Source of the DNA: Plazaster borealis
Lineage: Eukaryota > Echinodermata > Asteroidea > Forcipulatida > Labidiasteridae
Assembly: GCA_021014325.1 (NCBI GenBank)
Contig: CM037476.1
Coordinates: 18,078,827-18,142,826, forward strand
Length of the DNA: 64,000 bases
Reading direction: 5' to 3'
This document shows, piece by piece, positions 26,201 to 32,575 of this stretch; the first letter of the stretch is position 1, and each line of letters starts with the position of its first letter. Both the position numbers and the translations under genes were made by a program. Below the pieces are notes generated by a model that searched no databases, was not told the origin of the DNA, and saw nothing but the letters and a program-made list of their open reading frames with translations.

Positions 26201-29200
26201 AAGAGCTACATGTAGGAATACAATTAGCATCGCCTTTACGTTGTATAGTGCCCACCCAAAGAAAGTCCATCTAATATTCGACAAATTCATAACTCCTGAA
26301 CCACACATTGGATTTTTACAATCCATACTGTTATGAGACCCTAATACATGTACATGTAATTACGTGTGTATACAACGCACGCTGTCAATCATTCTCTGTG
26401 TGTAAGTCCGTTGACCCTAGTGGGCGGTGCTAATCCGTTATGAATGATCTAGAAGGTTCTGGGCTCTGGAAGTTTGAAGTTAGTTTCTAGTGCTTTCCAG
26501 AAAAACATCACAAATCCTTTATATACGGGCTGCGGATAAATTTTCGACAGGACACAAATACTCAAGACTGGTGGAAGCTACGACTTCTGTGATTGTTTTT
26601 CAACTCGTTGTAGGAGCTTTTGGTAGAGTTCGCTTTTGACCGAGTGCAGTTAAGAGCTTAATTTAATTCCGGAAAGGACATTTTCGAACTTAATCTACAG
26701 TTCGGTATTTTGGGGTCTTCTTCCCCATATTTTGTGGCGGGTGTCAGATTGTGTACCCGTTGTTGCTTCGTCTTCTTCTGGACATTTGTCGGAGTGAGTT
26801 CACCCCATGATAGCTCATAGTCACATCGGCAAAGAACTGTTTTACCGCCCCTGGAGTTGATCGTTTTAGAGCCAGTGTATGTGATCCTCGCTGTATCTTC
26901 TGTTGCCGTGATCCCCGCCTGTATTTCATCCCGGTTGACGTATTAGCCCTTAAGATTACTTATTTTGTATAAGAGCTATTCTTAATGTACACTTTTTTTA
27001 CTCAACCATTGTACGTTTGTTAAACCCAATCGATATTTGAAGTGGCTGATAGTTTCATCATTAAATCACTTTGATTCTGTGTTCTTTACATCAGTGTCAC
27101 CTTGTTTGATTTCTTTGTTGCATCTGAGAAAATTCAGGCTTTTTGAGTGATTTACATTCACGGATAGTTTGGAGATTTTTGGATCGTAACAATACATCAT
27201 CTGAAAGGTCGTTATAAACCAAACAAAAGCTACACAAATTGTGACCGAGTTTGACCTTGACTTCCGGTTCAAACCAGGTGTTGAAATTTAATGTTTAAAA
27301 AATTCATAATTTCTGAACCACACATTGGATGTTTACAATCTATACATCATTGGAAAAGCATGTAACAACTTCACATATACCTAATTGTTTATTACACATC
27401 GGTGTAAGGGTGAAATCAACACAATATTAATTCACTATAATACTCTCAGTGTTAAACTGCTTTTTAGTAAGGCATTACTTACCACAGTTCAAATCATCCG
27501 TTTTGTCTCCACATGCATTATAAAAGTTGCACTTATCATAATCACTGTAGCATCCATTCCCATCATTGCATTGATAATCACCAAAACCAGACGTACAAAG
27601 TGCCGGTGTAACTGAGAAGAAATAACAAGTAGATTGAACTTTTAAATTTTCTGACTATGTACCGACAGTTTTTATTTTAAAGCGGTATCCCGAAATAAAT
27701 GCATTGTTTCTGAAATAATGTATTTGTTTACATTATTTTACCGTGCAGCCAATTAAAGTAAATGATGTGTCTGTGGGAAAAGTAAGCGAGTAAAACCATC
27801 TTGGTACAGTAGTCGATAACCAGTTGAACTGGAATTCCAACACTACTCAGGTTTATGAAAAAGAAACTAACCAACGATTACATTTCGTAAGGAAACTCAA
27901 ATATTTTAATGTGAACACCAGAATGTTAGCTTTGTTTTATCAGAGTACTATTCACTCATTGTCAACTTTCTGTTTTTTTCAATTTAATTCAAGTTAACAT
28001 TTATTTCATACCTCTCTTCTCAAAATATAACATATACAGAATAATACATAGATAAGCGAAATAATAAGCACAGAAGATCGGGGAAAGAGTTAATCTATGT
28101 ATCTTAAACAAGGAGAGTATGAGGCTGTCAAATTAAGCCGGGGCTTGTAGAAGACAGCTTGGACAGACAAGCTACAAACGTGGAGACAAGACAAACAGGG
28201 GACGGAAAACAAAAACAAACAATAAACAGACTAGGATGCAATAAGAGATATACGCTAAAGAAGCAGAGCTAATAAGTAAATGGCCGATGATAGGAGTTGG
28301 ACTGACTATAGAAACCAATATATCAGGTAGGATTCGACAACTAGGCCTTAAAACAAACAGGTTCAAAAATTCCTCCCTACCCAGTGCCATTGATCTATAG
28401 TTTTAATTATAGTTTTATCAGAAAACTTTTTAAAACCTAATAATTGACTCGTCCTGTTTTTATGACTCTCTCCTTTTCATTGTGTATATAATTGTCTAAT
28501 TGTGATGTACTATAGGTTTAGGTTTTATGTAAAAAAAACACCAAAATTTAATGCTGTGTACAATGGATAACAAATTTCGTGTTTTTCACATGATGAACAA
28601 AAAAATTAAATTGAATTGAATAATGCCTTAAAAAATGAATGTGAAAAACAGTATGCAGAGTCGCAGGCAAGACTTCAACATTGCCTCTCTTAAAAAACAT
28701 ACAATTTTACCAAACAAAATATCAGACTGTGTGGAATTGAACCTTGAACACTTCAAAATAAAGGTTCAATCATAAACCAAATAATTTTAACAATCACTAA
28801 CAGTAAATTAATATTGTGAATACAATTATGGAAGAGGTCTATTCTATGTTTGCCCGAGTGTTGCTCTAACACATCTTCCAAATGATTTAATAGTAGTCTA
28901 TCTCACAAAGTGCTTAAAATTAAACAGGCTCCCAATACCTTCCCCTGGACGATTTGGAAAGTATTCTTTCTGCAAAGAAATATACGGAAAAGATTGGACT
29001 TTAAATTTAACAGTGGGAAGGTTGGGTCTAAAATAGCCCCGTTTCCATCCAGAAGTGGTTTCTCCTATCACTCAGACATATTGAACAAACAACATATTAT
29101 ATTAGACACTGTCTGTATACCTTTGCGAATAATAATGGCTTGTTATATAGCGATCAAATTCGTCACTCAATGACGCTCATTGCGCATGAACAATATTACC

Positions 29201-29650
29201 CCTGATCATTGGGATAACTGTTTCATGTTCAGACGATATCAGCTTCCTTGGGAGTATACAGCCTGTGCTGCCAAATAGCACACCGATCTAAATCAATCAC
29301 AAGAACCATTTCTGCCCTCACATGTACCCATTTATTCCTGGGTGGAGAGAAGCAATTATGTCTTGCCGACGAACACAAGTGTTATGACCGGACCGAATCC
29401 ACACGTACCCCGGTGACTTAACCACCAGAACTTGATTCGGCTGCACTAAACTCGCCAACAGACTCAACGAAAATGGTCATCATTTCAGTTTCAAATCGAG
29501 ATTGGTGCACCAACAATGCCGACAGCGTTTAAAACATGGAAAAATGTATACAATTACTGATACCTTACCTCCCTGCTGCCCGTACACACTGTATACGCAA
29601 GTGAAAACGATCACAGCTACAGCATAAACGAAACTGGTTTTGACGGCCAG
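8114..29650 (-). CDS. LDLa gene 1: single-pass membrane protein, 4 LDLa domains, no ATG
   Basis: Six exons (29569-29650, 27483-27611, 11032-11160, 10061-10183, 8968-9090, 8114-8235) join in one frame, every junction phase 1, to give 236 codons with stop. Order: signal peptide, LDLa type 1, type 2, type 1, type 2, transmembrane helix with a short basic tail (HKNCKK). Each LDLa has six cysteines and the acidic C-terminal motif (DKTDD or GEDE) that binds calcium in this family. Likely a cell-surface protein with an extracellular ligand-binding ectodomain; ligand unknown. Odd: the codon aligned with the paralogs' ATG is CTG (29650-29648), and no in-frame ATG lies between it and the upstream stop. 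The first large intron holds a ~15-kb insertion. It may be a dying copy or may start at a non-AUG codon. Confidence 0.75.
8240..8490. repeat. Decayed M2 MITE in last intron of gene 1
   Basis: Degenerate match to the M2 element at 4453 (TAATGTAGTTTTAGAGAAAGATAA; end CAATTACCAAAA). An equivalent relic lies in the matching intron of gene 2 (48100-48300), so it was inserted before the gene duplication. Confidence 0.6.
8575..8747. repeat. Half copy of TTAA-type palindromic MITE (family M1)
   Basis: Matches the right half of 49756-50146, from the GGCCGACCGTGTTAGTTC block to the end AAGGCAACGTGTCTCTTTAA. Only one arm remains. Confidence 0.7.
8968..9090 (-). CDS. LDLa gene 1: type 2 LDLa exon (second)
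   Basis: 123 nt, phase 1-1, acceptor TTAG|AT, donor A|GTATGT. Six cysteines in type 2 spacing: SC..FYC..RQC..VCNG..DC..GEDE..EC. All acidic calcium-site positions are kept. Confidence 0.85.
9880..9985 (+). repeat. tRNA-derived SINE remnant
   Basis: Truncated copy beginning near GGGTGCAAATCCCACTCG (decayed box B) followed by the SINE body (TCTCGCAAGACCCGGAAAGTACTGACTATACC). The tail CACATCGGTGTGAGG is split off by intron sequence. It sits next to a type 1 LDLa exon, as do the copies at 40770, 46270 and 56945. Confidence 0.6.
10061..10183 (-). CDS. LDLa gene 1: type 1 LDLa exon (second)
   Basis: 123 nt, phase 1-1, acceptor CTCAG|CT, donor G|GTAAGT. Six cysteines: AC..YQC.DGNGCY.DYDKC..YNAC.DKTDDLNC. 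Confidence 0.85.
11032..11160 (-). CDS. LDLa gene 1: type 2 LDLa exon (first)
   Basis: 129 nt, phase 1-1, acceptor TTAG|AT, donor T|GTATGT. Type 2 cysteine pattern with CDGHPDCLNGEDED. Two extra residues between Cys1 and Cys2 compared with other type 2 exons. Confidence 0.85.
12000..13330. repeat. ~150-bp repeat array, left block
   Basis: Degenerate units of about 150 bases, each containing 'ACACATTGGATT', 'ACATCATCGGAAAGG', 'CTACACAAAGTGTGACC' and 'GACTTCCGGTTCAAACCGGAAGTT'-like segments. Clear units start near 12140, 12262, 12413 and 13165. At 12001-12030 a short hairpin (GTTCGTGCA..TGCACGAAC) sits at the junction with gene 1 intron sequence. Related units recur at 26273-26328 and 27192-27350, on the other side of the two inserted genes. 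Confidence 0.7.
13331..14342. other. Inserted DNA without a recognised gene
   Basis: No supported exon. 13720-14060 is unusually rich in CG dinucleotides and TGTGTG/CACACA runs. A perfect 24-base palindrome lies at 14119-14142, centred on AATATT. Confidence 0.5.
14343..16594 (+). promoter_or_regulatory. Likely 5' region of the P2X7-ballast-like gene
   Basis: The plus-strand gene that follows lacks its first exon, so promoter and first exon should lie here. 15110-15400 is CG-rich with a good donor (CG|GTGAGT) near 15271. A 60-codon frame at 14343-14528 begins with ATG but has no domain I recognise. I cannot choose the true start, so this is a placement by position only. Confidence 0.3.
16595..16825 (+). 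CDS. P2X7-ballast-like gene: Arg/Gly-rich exon
   Basis: In-frame TAG at 16592 limits the exon; the acceptor is probably AATTAG|CGG at 16594 (phase 0). A second possible acceptor at 16608 would change the upstream phase. Donor ATG|GTTTGT. Nearly every third residue is Arg or Gly for 50 residues. Confidence 0.6.
16595..17911 (+). CDS. P2X7 cytoplasmic (ballast) domain-like protein, no channel
   Basis: Three exons (16595-16825, 17189-17431, 17639-17911) join in phase 0 to 249 codons with TGA; an upstream exon with the start is missing. The first part is Arg/Gly-rich (RRGRRGRGQGGGR), a composition common in nucleic-acid-binding proteins. The second has EWCICSNCQQMPTDEECLCC, and the third ANRHTAYRCYILW and VIPSCVVLKIRSTFPDPFGQ, ending QYTGF. 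These are the hallmarks of the P2X7 C-terminal intracellular domain (Pfam P2RX7_C), which in vertebrate P2X7 binds zinc and a guanine nucleotide. No P2X channel segment is nearby. It lies tail to tail with the transposase-like gene, 333 bases between the two stop codons, inside an intron of LDLa gene 1. It may be a host gene or a second gene of a transposon. Confidence 0.8.
17189..17431 (+). CDS. P2X7-ballast-like gene: Cys-rich exon
   Basis: Acceptor TACAG|ACA, donor CCT|GTATGT, both phase 0. Encodes 81 codons: an acidic helix (NEYELRDIVIQTLDANP), a proline-rich linker, then seven cysteines in the CxCxxC...CxCC...C pattern. Confidence 0.8.
17639..17911 (+). CDS. P2X7-ballast-like gene: C-terminal exon
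   Basis: Acceptor TTCCAG|CTC, phase 0, stop TGA 17909-17911. Encodes 90 residues with the family's conserved NRHTAYR, VIPSCVV and FPDPFGQYTGF blocks. Confidence 0.85.
   Translation, partial: LLATILDPMTIALQRALWRELLNIEPQAINPGDENRANRHTAYRCYILWQYNRLGAGVRRVIPSCVVLKIRSTFPDPFGQYTGFRRDRLA
17982..17987 (+). terminator. Poly(A) signal of the P2X7-ballast-like gene
   Basis: AATAAA 71 bases after the stop codon, in the expected strand and distance. Confidence 0.6.
18245..18494 (-). CDS. Transposase-like gene exon 14
   Basis: 250 nt, acceptor AACAG|G, stop TGA 18247-18245. Basic, Pro-rich C-terminus. Confidence 0.8.
18245..25601 (-). CDS. Transposase-like protein, 14 exons, one in-frame TAG
   Basis: Fourteen exons with consensus splice sites join without a frame break: 25387-25601, 24241-24375, 23873-23926, 23318-23365, 22964-23071, 22358-22649, 21787-22063, 21278-21514, 20891-20967, 20549-20656, 20106-20311, 19910-19978, 18865-18960, 18245-18494. 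The sum is 2172 nt (724 codons). Motifs in order: CAVCQKAV zinc-knuckle-like pair, ICEEGHMSRFCGQ, SGNNFTKIQ, GDGRNDSPGHCAQY, TDAH, HSYDVWHGAKNLGKK, NHFWNCSKTCAG, HTGELESLNS, YRARNLLAVMD. This order matches a large family of uncharacterised transposase-like proteins in fish and marine invertebrates; I suspect an RNase H-fold DDE enzyme near Kolobok but cannot prove it. Codon 434 is TAG (21344-21342), between the GDG and TDAH motifs, so the enzyme is probably inactive unless read through. The introns hold no further recognised gene. Confidence 0.8.
18865..18960 (-). CDS. Transposase-like gene exon 13
   Basis: 96 nt, phase 2-2, acceptor TTCAG|T, donor AT|GTGAGT. GYRARNLLAVMDYMHH matches the conserved region following the catalytic core. 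Confidence 0.75.
19082..19796. mobile_element. Non-autonomous element with internal TTGTCCGGGCGC repeats
   Basis: Lies in the intron between exons 12 and 13 of the transposase-like gene. Ends CAGGGTTCTCCACA and TGTGGAGAACCCT are inverted repeats, and TTGTCCGGGCGC occurs at both ends and four times near 19680-19765. It does not break the reading frame. Target duplication not resolved. Confidence 0.7.
19127..19315. repeat. 31-bp tandem repeat, about 6 units
   Basis: CAAATTGCG-type cores at 19140, 19171, 19202, 19233 and 19264 give an exact 31-base step. It forms the internal part of the surrounding element. Confidence 0.85.
19910..19978 (-). CDS. Transposase-like gene exon 12
   Basis: 69 nt, phase 2-2, acceptor AATAG|G, donor CG|GTAAGC. 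HTGELESLNSHILMY holds an acidic residue in the position where the family's last catalytic Glu is expected (inference). Confidence 0.75.
20106..20311 (-). CDS. Transposase-like gene exon 11
   Basis: 206 nt, acceptor TGCAG|CAA, donor AG|GTAAGG. Begins QKWRGVLHHVTDKHEW with conserved W, H and H positions. Confidence 0.8.
20549..20656 (-). CDS. Transposase-like gene exon 10
   Basis: 108 nt, phase 0-0, acceptor AACAG|GTG, donor AAG|GTATAT. NHFWNCSKTC is typical of the family. Confidence 0.8.
20891..20967 (-). CDS. Transposase-like gene exon 9
   Basis: 77 nt, acceptor ACAG|GA, donor AAG|GTTTGT. Encodes HPYIKHSYDVWHGAKNLG, a hallmark segment following the second Asp motif. Confidence 0.8.
21278..21514 (-). 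pseudogene. Transposase-like gene exon 8 with in-frame TAG
   Basis: Acceptor AACAG|GA, donor A|GTGAGT (the second of two overlapping donor candidates is the one that keeps phase). Encodes GDGRNDSPGHCAQYLTYTVM and TDAHTVV; between them TAG at 21344-21342 interrupts SLDLL/DDNMKV. The sequence before and after stays conserved, so the nonsense change looks recent. Confidence 0.85.
21787..22063 (-). CDS. Transposase-like gene exon 7
   Basis: 277 nt, acceptor CTTAG|ATT, donor G|GTAAGT. Carries GDLLVASALFLSGNNFTKIQ and a helical IEKKYVIPAVEEE segment preceding the first catalytic-type motif. Confidence 0.85.
22358..22649 (-). CDS. Transposase-like gene exon 6
   Basis: 292 nt, acceptor TACAG|G, donor TGG|GTAAGG. 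Contains CAVCQKAV and ends HISW; with the next exon's C..GH it forms a probable zinc-binding module. Confidence 0.8.
22964..23071 (-). CDS. Transposase-like gene exon 5
   Basis: 108 nt, acceptor TTTAG|T, donor GG|GTAAGG, phase 2-2. Acidic segment ending MWEPVISIRRG. Confidence 0.7.
23318..23365 (-). CDS. Transposase-like gene exon 4
   Basis: 48 nt, acceptor TATAG|G, donor GA|GTGAGT, phase 2-2. Acidic (VEEEADEL). Confidence 0.6.
23873..23926 (-). CDS. Transposase-like gene exon 3
   Basis: 54 nt, acceptor TTTAG|G, donor AG|GTATAT, phase 2-2. Short linker (SAISGVAPLHSP). Confidence 0.6.
24241..24375 (-). CDS. Transposase-like gene exon 2
   Basis: Acceptor GGAAG|T, donor GT|GTAAGT, keeps phase 2. 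Pro/Ser-rich linker. An alternative acceptor upstream is possible because the frame stays open to 24500. Confidence 0.6.
25387..25601 (-). CDS. Transposase-like gene exon 1
   Basis: Starts at ATG 25601-25599 (MEHKKTGSKK), donor AA|GTGAGT, phase 2. Lys/Arg-rich; residues like NRQYRARQKLL could bind DNA, but no classic THAP or zinc-finger pattern is visible. Confidence 0.75.
25602..26272 (-). promoter_or_regulatory. Upstream region of the transposase-like gene
   Basis: No exon seen. Contains a tetranucleotide-like run ACGTACGTACGTA (25764-25776) and a perfect 20-base palindrome at 25903-25922 (core CCTGCAGG). Promoter role is inferred from position only. Confidence 0.3.
26273..26328. repeat. 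~150-bp repeat unit, right block, part 1
   Basis: Matches the array at 12000-13330. It continues at 27192 after interruption by a solo LTR. Confidence 0.7.
26329..27191 (+). mobile_element. Solo LTR, copy 1 (TG..CA, 4-bp duplication ATAC)
   Basis: 863 bases starting TGTTATGAGACC and ending GGATCGTAACA, so it has the TG..CA ends and short inverted TGTTA/TAACA of LTRs. ATAC at 26325-26328 is repeated at 27192-27195, and removal of the LTR restores the interrupted repeat unit. A second copy in the opposite orientation lies at 57438-58262. No internal retroelement sequence is adjacent, so each is a recombination product of two LTRs. Confidence 0.9.
27192..27370. repeat. ~150-bp repeat unit, right block, part 2
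   Basis: Contains GACTTCCGGTTCAAACCAGG and ACACATTGGATG, the same unit as 12000-13330 and in the same orientation. It ends where gene 1 intron sequence resumes (SINE tail CACATCGGTGTAAGG near 27397). Confidence 0.7.
27483..27611 (-). CDS. LDLa gene 1: type 1 LDLa exon (first)
   Basis: 129 nt, phase 1-1, acceptor CTCAG|TT, donor G|GTAAGT. Encodes LC..YQCNDGNGCYSDYDKC..NAC.DKTDDLNC with all six cysteines. Confidence 0.85.
27800..28622 (+). mobile_element. 5'-truncated LINE fragment, itself interrupted
   Basis: 27815-27985 reads as the end of a non-LTR reverse transcriptase (LNWNSNTTQVYEKE, QRLHFVRKLKYFNV, MLALFYQS). The frame is lost near 27990 where a second, oppositely oriented retroelement tail starts (to about 28390). 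The 3' end resumes and finishes ATTAAATTGAATTGAA at 28622, a typical LINE tail. It sits in the first intron of gene 1. Confidence 0.65.
28623..29568 (-). other. Intron 1 of LDLa gene 1
   Basis: Matches the first intron of gene 2 in inverted orientation (around 34550-35030), including ATCCAGAAGTGG and the CAGCACAGGCTG region. No gene. Confidence 0.6.
29569..29650 (-). CDS. LDLa gene 1: signal-peptide exon, ATG changed to CTG
   Basis: 82 nt, donor G|GTAAGG, phase 1. Encodes AVKTSFVYAVAVIVFTCVYS and VYGQQG, as in genes 2 and 3, but where they read AAAATGGCC this copy reads AAACTGGCC. The frame is open upstream to a TAA with no ATG between. Confidence 0.8.
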
Positions 29651-30419
29651 TTTTGCAGGAATCAATTTTAGCAGCAGGTCGATTAATGTTGTAGAGTTAC
29701 GGTTTTAGAATGCACATGTATGACTACGGTTGGGTAAACCAGTACTCTGGTTGTATTCTGTTGTAGCCTATTATTAAATCACAATGCGAAAATGGCTGCG
29801 CAACCCCCGTCATCGTTATAACAGCAACGACCGTGGCAATGAAATCACTGTTTTGTGACGCCTTTGATAGCCAAGGTTAAACGATTATCTCTTTGTTCGT
29901 GACAAAACGAACTGTACCATATTACAGGTACGTTCAGTGGTTCTTGTACCGGTATCACGTTAGCCTATAGGTGTCGACTACACCATAGTATTGTTATTGC
30001 ACTTGGGGTGCACTCTTGGGGCGCACGCCTGTGGAGACTGTCAGTTAACGGTTGGATCATGTACATGTATGACAGGGTTGAGCAAACCAGAACTCTAGTT
30101 GTATTCTTTCTTGAAAACCTATGAATGGAGCCTGCTATTAAATCACAATGCAAAAAAATGGCTGCGCAAACCCCGTCATTATTATGACAACAATAGACCT
30201 TTCTTTTGACACGTCACAGCCCGAGTTTGTGCCAACCAAGGGTGGACAAATATGGAAAGCCATAAATGCAAAGCAAAAACAGATAGCCATAGTTTGCAGC
30301 AATGTCGCACAAATATTCAAAAATAATGTTAAATTCGTTGGAAACAAATCAACCAATCATGGGAGGCATTTCAGCTCATGAATCTTTACAGAAAATGTTG
30401 AATTTTGTCAACAAAAGAA
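29651..30419 (-). promoter_or_regulatory. Upstream region of LDLa gene 1
   Basis: Shares about 160 bases (30205-30360) with the upstream region of gene 0, and shorter stretches in inverted form with those of genes 2 and 3. Presumed promoter flank. Confidence 0.4.
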
Positions 30420-30745
30420 AGGTCTATAGAATCTAATGTGGCATGGAAATCAACATTTTTATGACCCTCGTGATAACCAAGGTTAAACCATTCTCTCGGT
30501 GGGGAAATGCCGTGTTAGATGACGGGGTAGGTATACTTGGAGTTCAAGTAGGCCTGCAATTATTTCAATGCAGACATTGGAAAGGCAAATATACATTGTT
30601 CGTGACAAGTTGACTACTAACAAAAGGCCAATGCACTCAAATACATAAACACACAACGTATATCACAAAATGTCATCCGGAACAAGATTTTAATAGATTC
30701 TATCTCCTAAATCAGCCTCAAATATATATACAAATATATATACCC

Positions 30746-31370
30746 TGGTCAAAATTCACAATGTCAACGGTATTGAGAAAGATACCCTTAACTATCTCCT
30801 CCCACAGGATCCCCGCACAGCACGCTTGTACCTTCTACCTAAGATACACAAGCCTAACAACCCGGGGCGCGAATTTTTTCCCCCTGAACCTTTCGGGCAG
30901 TGTCCGTGTACATTTGTACGTGGGCCATTGAAAAATCAAAAAACGGTATTATGTGACGTCCTCGCTCTGATTGGCTTAAACTCCACGGACACTGCCTGAA
31001 AGGTTCAGGAAAAACAAATTCGCACCCGGGGCGACCCATTGTTTCTGGTAGTGGTAGCCCTACAGAGCGCATTTCTGAGTTTGTTGATAGCTTCCTCAAC
31101 CCCTTAGTCTCCCGTATCCCTTCCTTCATAAAGGATACCACAGACTTCCTCCATAAACTCGAGGAAGTCAAACATCAAATACCTGACTCTGCTTTTCTGG
31201 TTACTCTAGATGTTTCATCACTGTATACTAACATACCACACAGTGAAGGCATGAGTGCCTGTGTCTCTGCTCTAAGGGCCAATAAAAAATCCCGCCCCTC
31301 AGTGAGACACATTAAGGAACTCATCAGCCACATTCTCACCAATAACAACTTTTCAGGGTACCGAGTTTTT
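30746..31370 (+). mobile_element. Penelope-like reverse-transcriptase fragment
   Basis: Reads LYLLPKIHKPNNPG, then after a small insertion RPIVSGSGSPTERISEF, IKDTTDFLHKLEE and LVTLDVSSLYTNIPH, the conserved N-terminal half of Penelope-like element RT. It stops before the catalytic YADD-type motif, so it is a fragment. It interrupts the collinear 3' flank copied from 6230. Confidence 0.85.
30869..31023. mobile_element. 155-bp MITE with 9-bp duplication inside the RT
   Basis: Inverted ends of about 40 bases begin GCGAATTT and contain CCTGAACCTTTC and GGCAGTGTCCGTG. ACCCGGGGC at 30860-30868 is repeated at 31024-31032; removing the element and one copy restores the RT frame exactly (NPG|RPIV). 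A 9-bp duplication with long inverted ends fits Mutator-like elements. Confidence 0.9.
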
Positions 31371-31800
31371 GATCATGTTCTAGTCAAACGAGTAAAGGAT
31401 ACACGAACAAAGATCACAACAGCTATACACTAACCACGCTGTTGTGAGCTGTGAGCATCAGCATTAGTTTATAAGAAAAACTGTAGTAAACTTGCGTGTA
31501 TACAGCCATGTACAAAAACTCTTGGGGGAGTGTTGGCTCTGAGAACAACCAGTGTGGTCTCGACGTTTCGAACAGTATACTCTGCTCGTCTTCAGGAAAA
31601 AGCTCATGTTCTCCTGAAGACGGGCACAGTTTACTGTTGGAAACGTCGAGACCACAGCGGTTCCTCTCAGAGCCAACACTTCTCCCAAAAGAGTTTATAC
31701 ATGTTGTACCCGCAAGTTTACTACTACACTTTTTCTTTTGATCCACACCGTCCAAAGCTTCAAACACCACTTAATTTCACTAGTTTTGTCCCAACGTAGT
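31371..31800 (+). repeat. Tail repeat with inverted CTGAAGA/GTTTCGA motifs, copy 2
   Basis: Same family as 6420-6850 and 50220-50690. 31565-31594 and 31614-31644 are inverted versions of one unit: CTGAAGA, a stem-forming GAGCAG..CTGTTC-like pair, then GAAAC. Confidence 0.6.
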
Positions 31801-32575
31801 CCTAGTTCTCACTTCAGTCTTGAGCCATACTTCCTCTGCCTGTAAGCATACTTTCTCTGCTTACGGGGTTTCCCTAAACAAAGTTTCATGACTGTTGGAT
31901 GCCTACTACCATTACTATCTTTATGGCAAGTAGACTTTCGGATAACAATTATGCTATTTTTGTCGGGGTCAATACCAAAGTATGACCCTACCTTTAAGGT
32001 CACCATTCTCTGCTCACATGGTAAGCGCCAAATTGTTCGAGTACTGATGTGGAATCAGAATAGGTTGGAATGGACAAGGAAAACGTAAAGCTGGCGCGGA
32101 ATCATTCTGGTCGAAAATTCACCACACGATCGAAATGCACAAAAGACATCTACTTTACATAATATAAAAATATAAAGATATATATTAGTAATAATAAAAA
32201 TGAGGATTTCATCCCTCTAGCATTATTTACTTCATAATTTGAAATTTATTTTATTGGTAGGGAAAAATATATGTACATATTGAAGATGACAAGAGTCATT
32301 AGTAGGGGGTTGCCTCTGTGTTCATGACAAGGTTATACACGTAGACACCGCTTCATCTTGTAAACTCTACAAGGTGCTGTACATTTGAGTCTCATAACTC
32401 AAACAGGTCTCAGCACCTGTCTTAGAAATAACGAACGCTTTGACACACCCATTGGGGTGTGATAAAGCGCTATATATTTTAAGAACTGCGTTTCATTACA
32501 AGTGCTAAAAAGTTGACGCGTGTAGACTAATTTAAGGCATTGGTAGTCTTCATGATTAGTTCTTGATGCGTCAAG

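Larger units (their letters stand above)
30420..32575. other. Orphan 3' flank of a lost fifth LDLa gene
   Basis: Collinear with 5900-8125, apart from the Penelope-like insertion and deletions. It ends at about 32575 with the 3' UTR and the very last codons of a minus-strand transmembrane exon (compare 8100-8122), where it switches abruptly to the promoter flank of gene 2. The coding part that should follow to the right is missing. Confidence 0.7.

Noticed and set aside
13331..26272. Terminal inverted repeats bounding the two inserted genes
   Set aside because: I compared the sequences outside both genes and found no matching inverted ends or target duplication, so exact element borders are not claimed.
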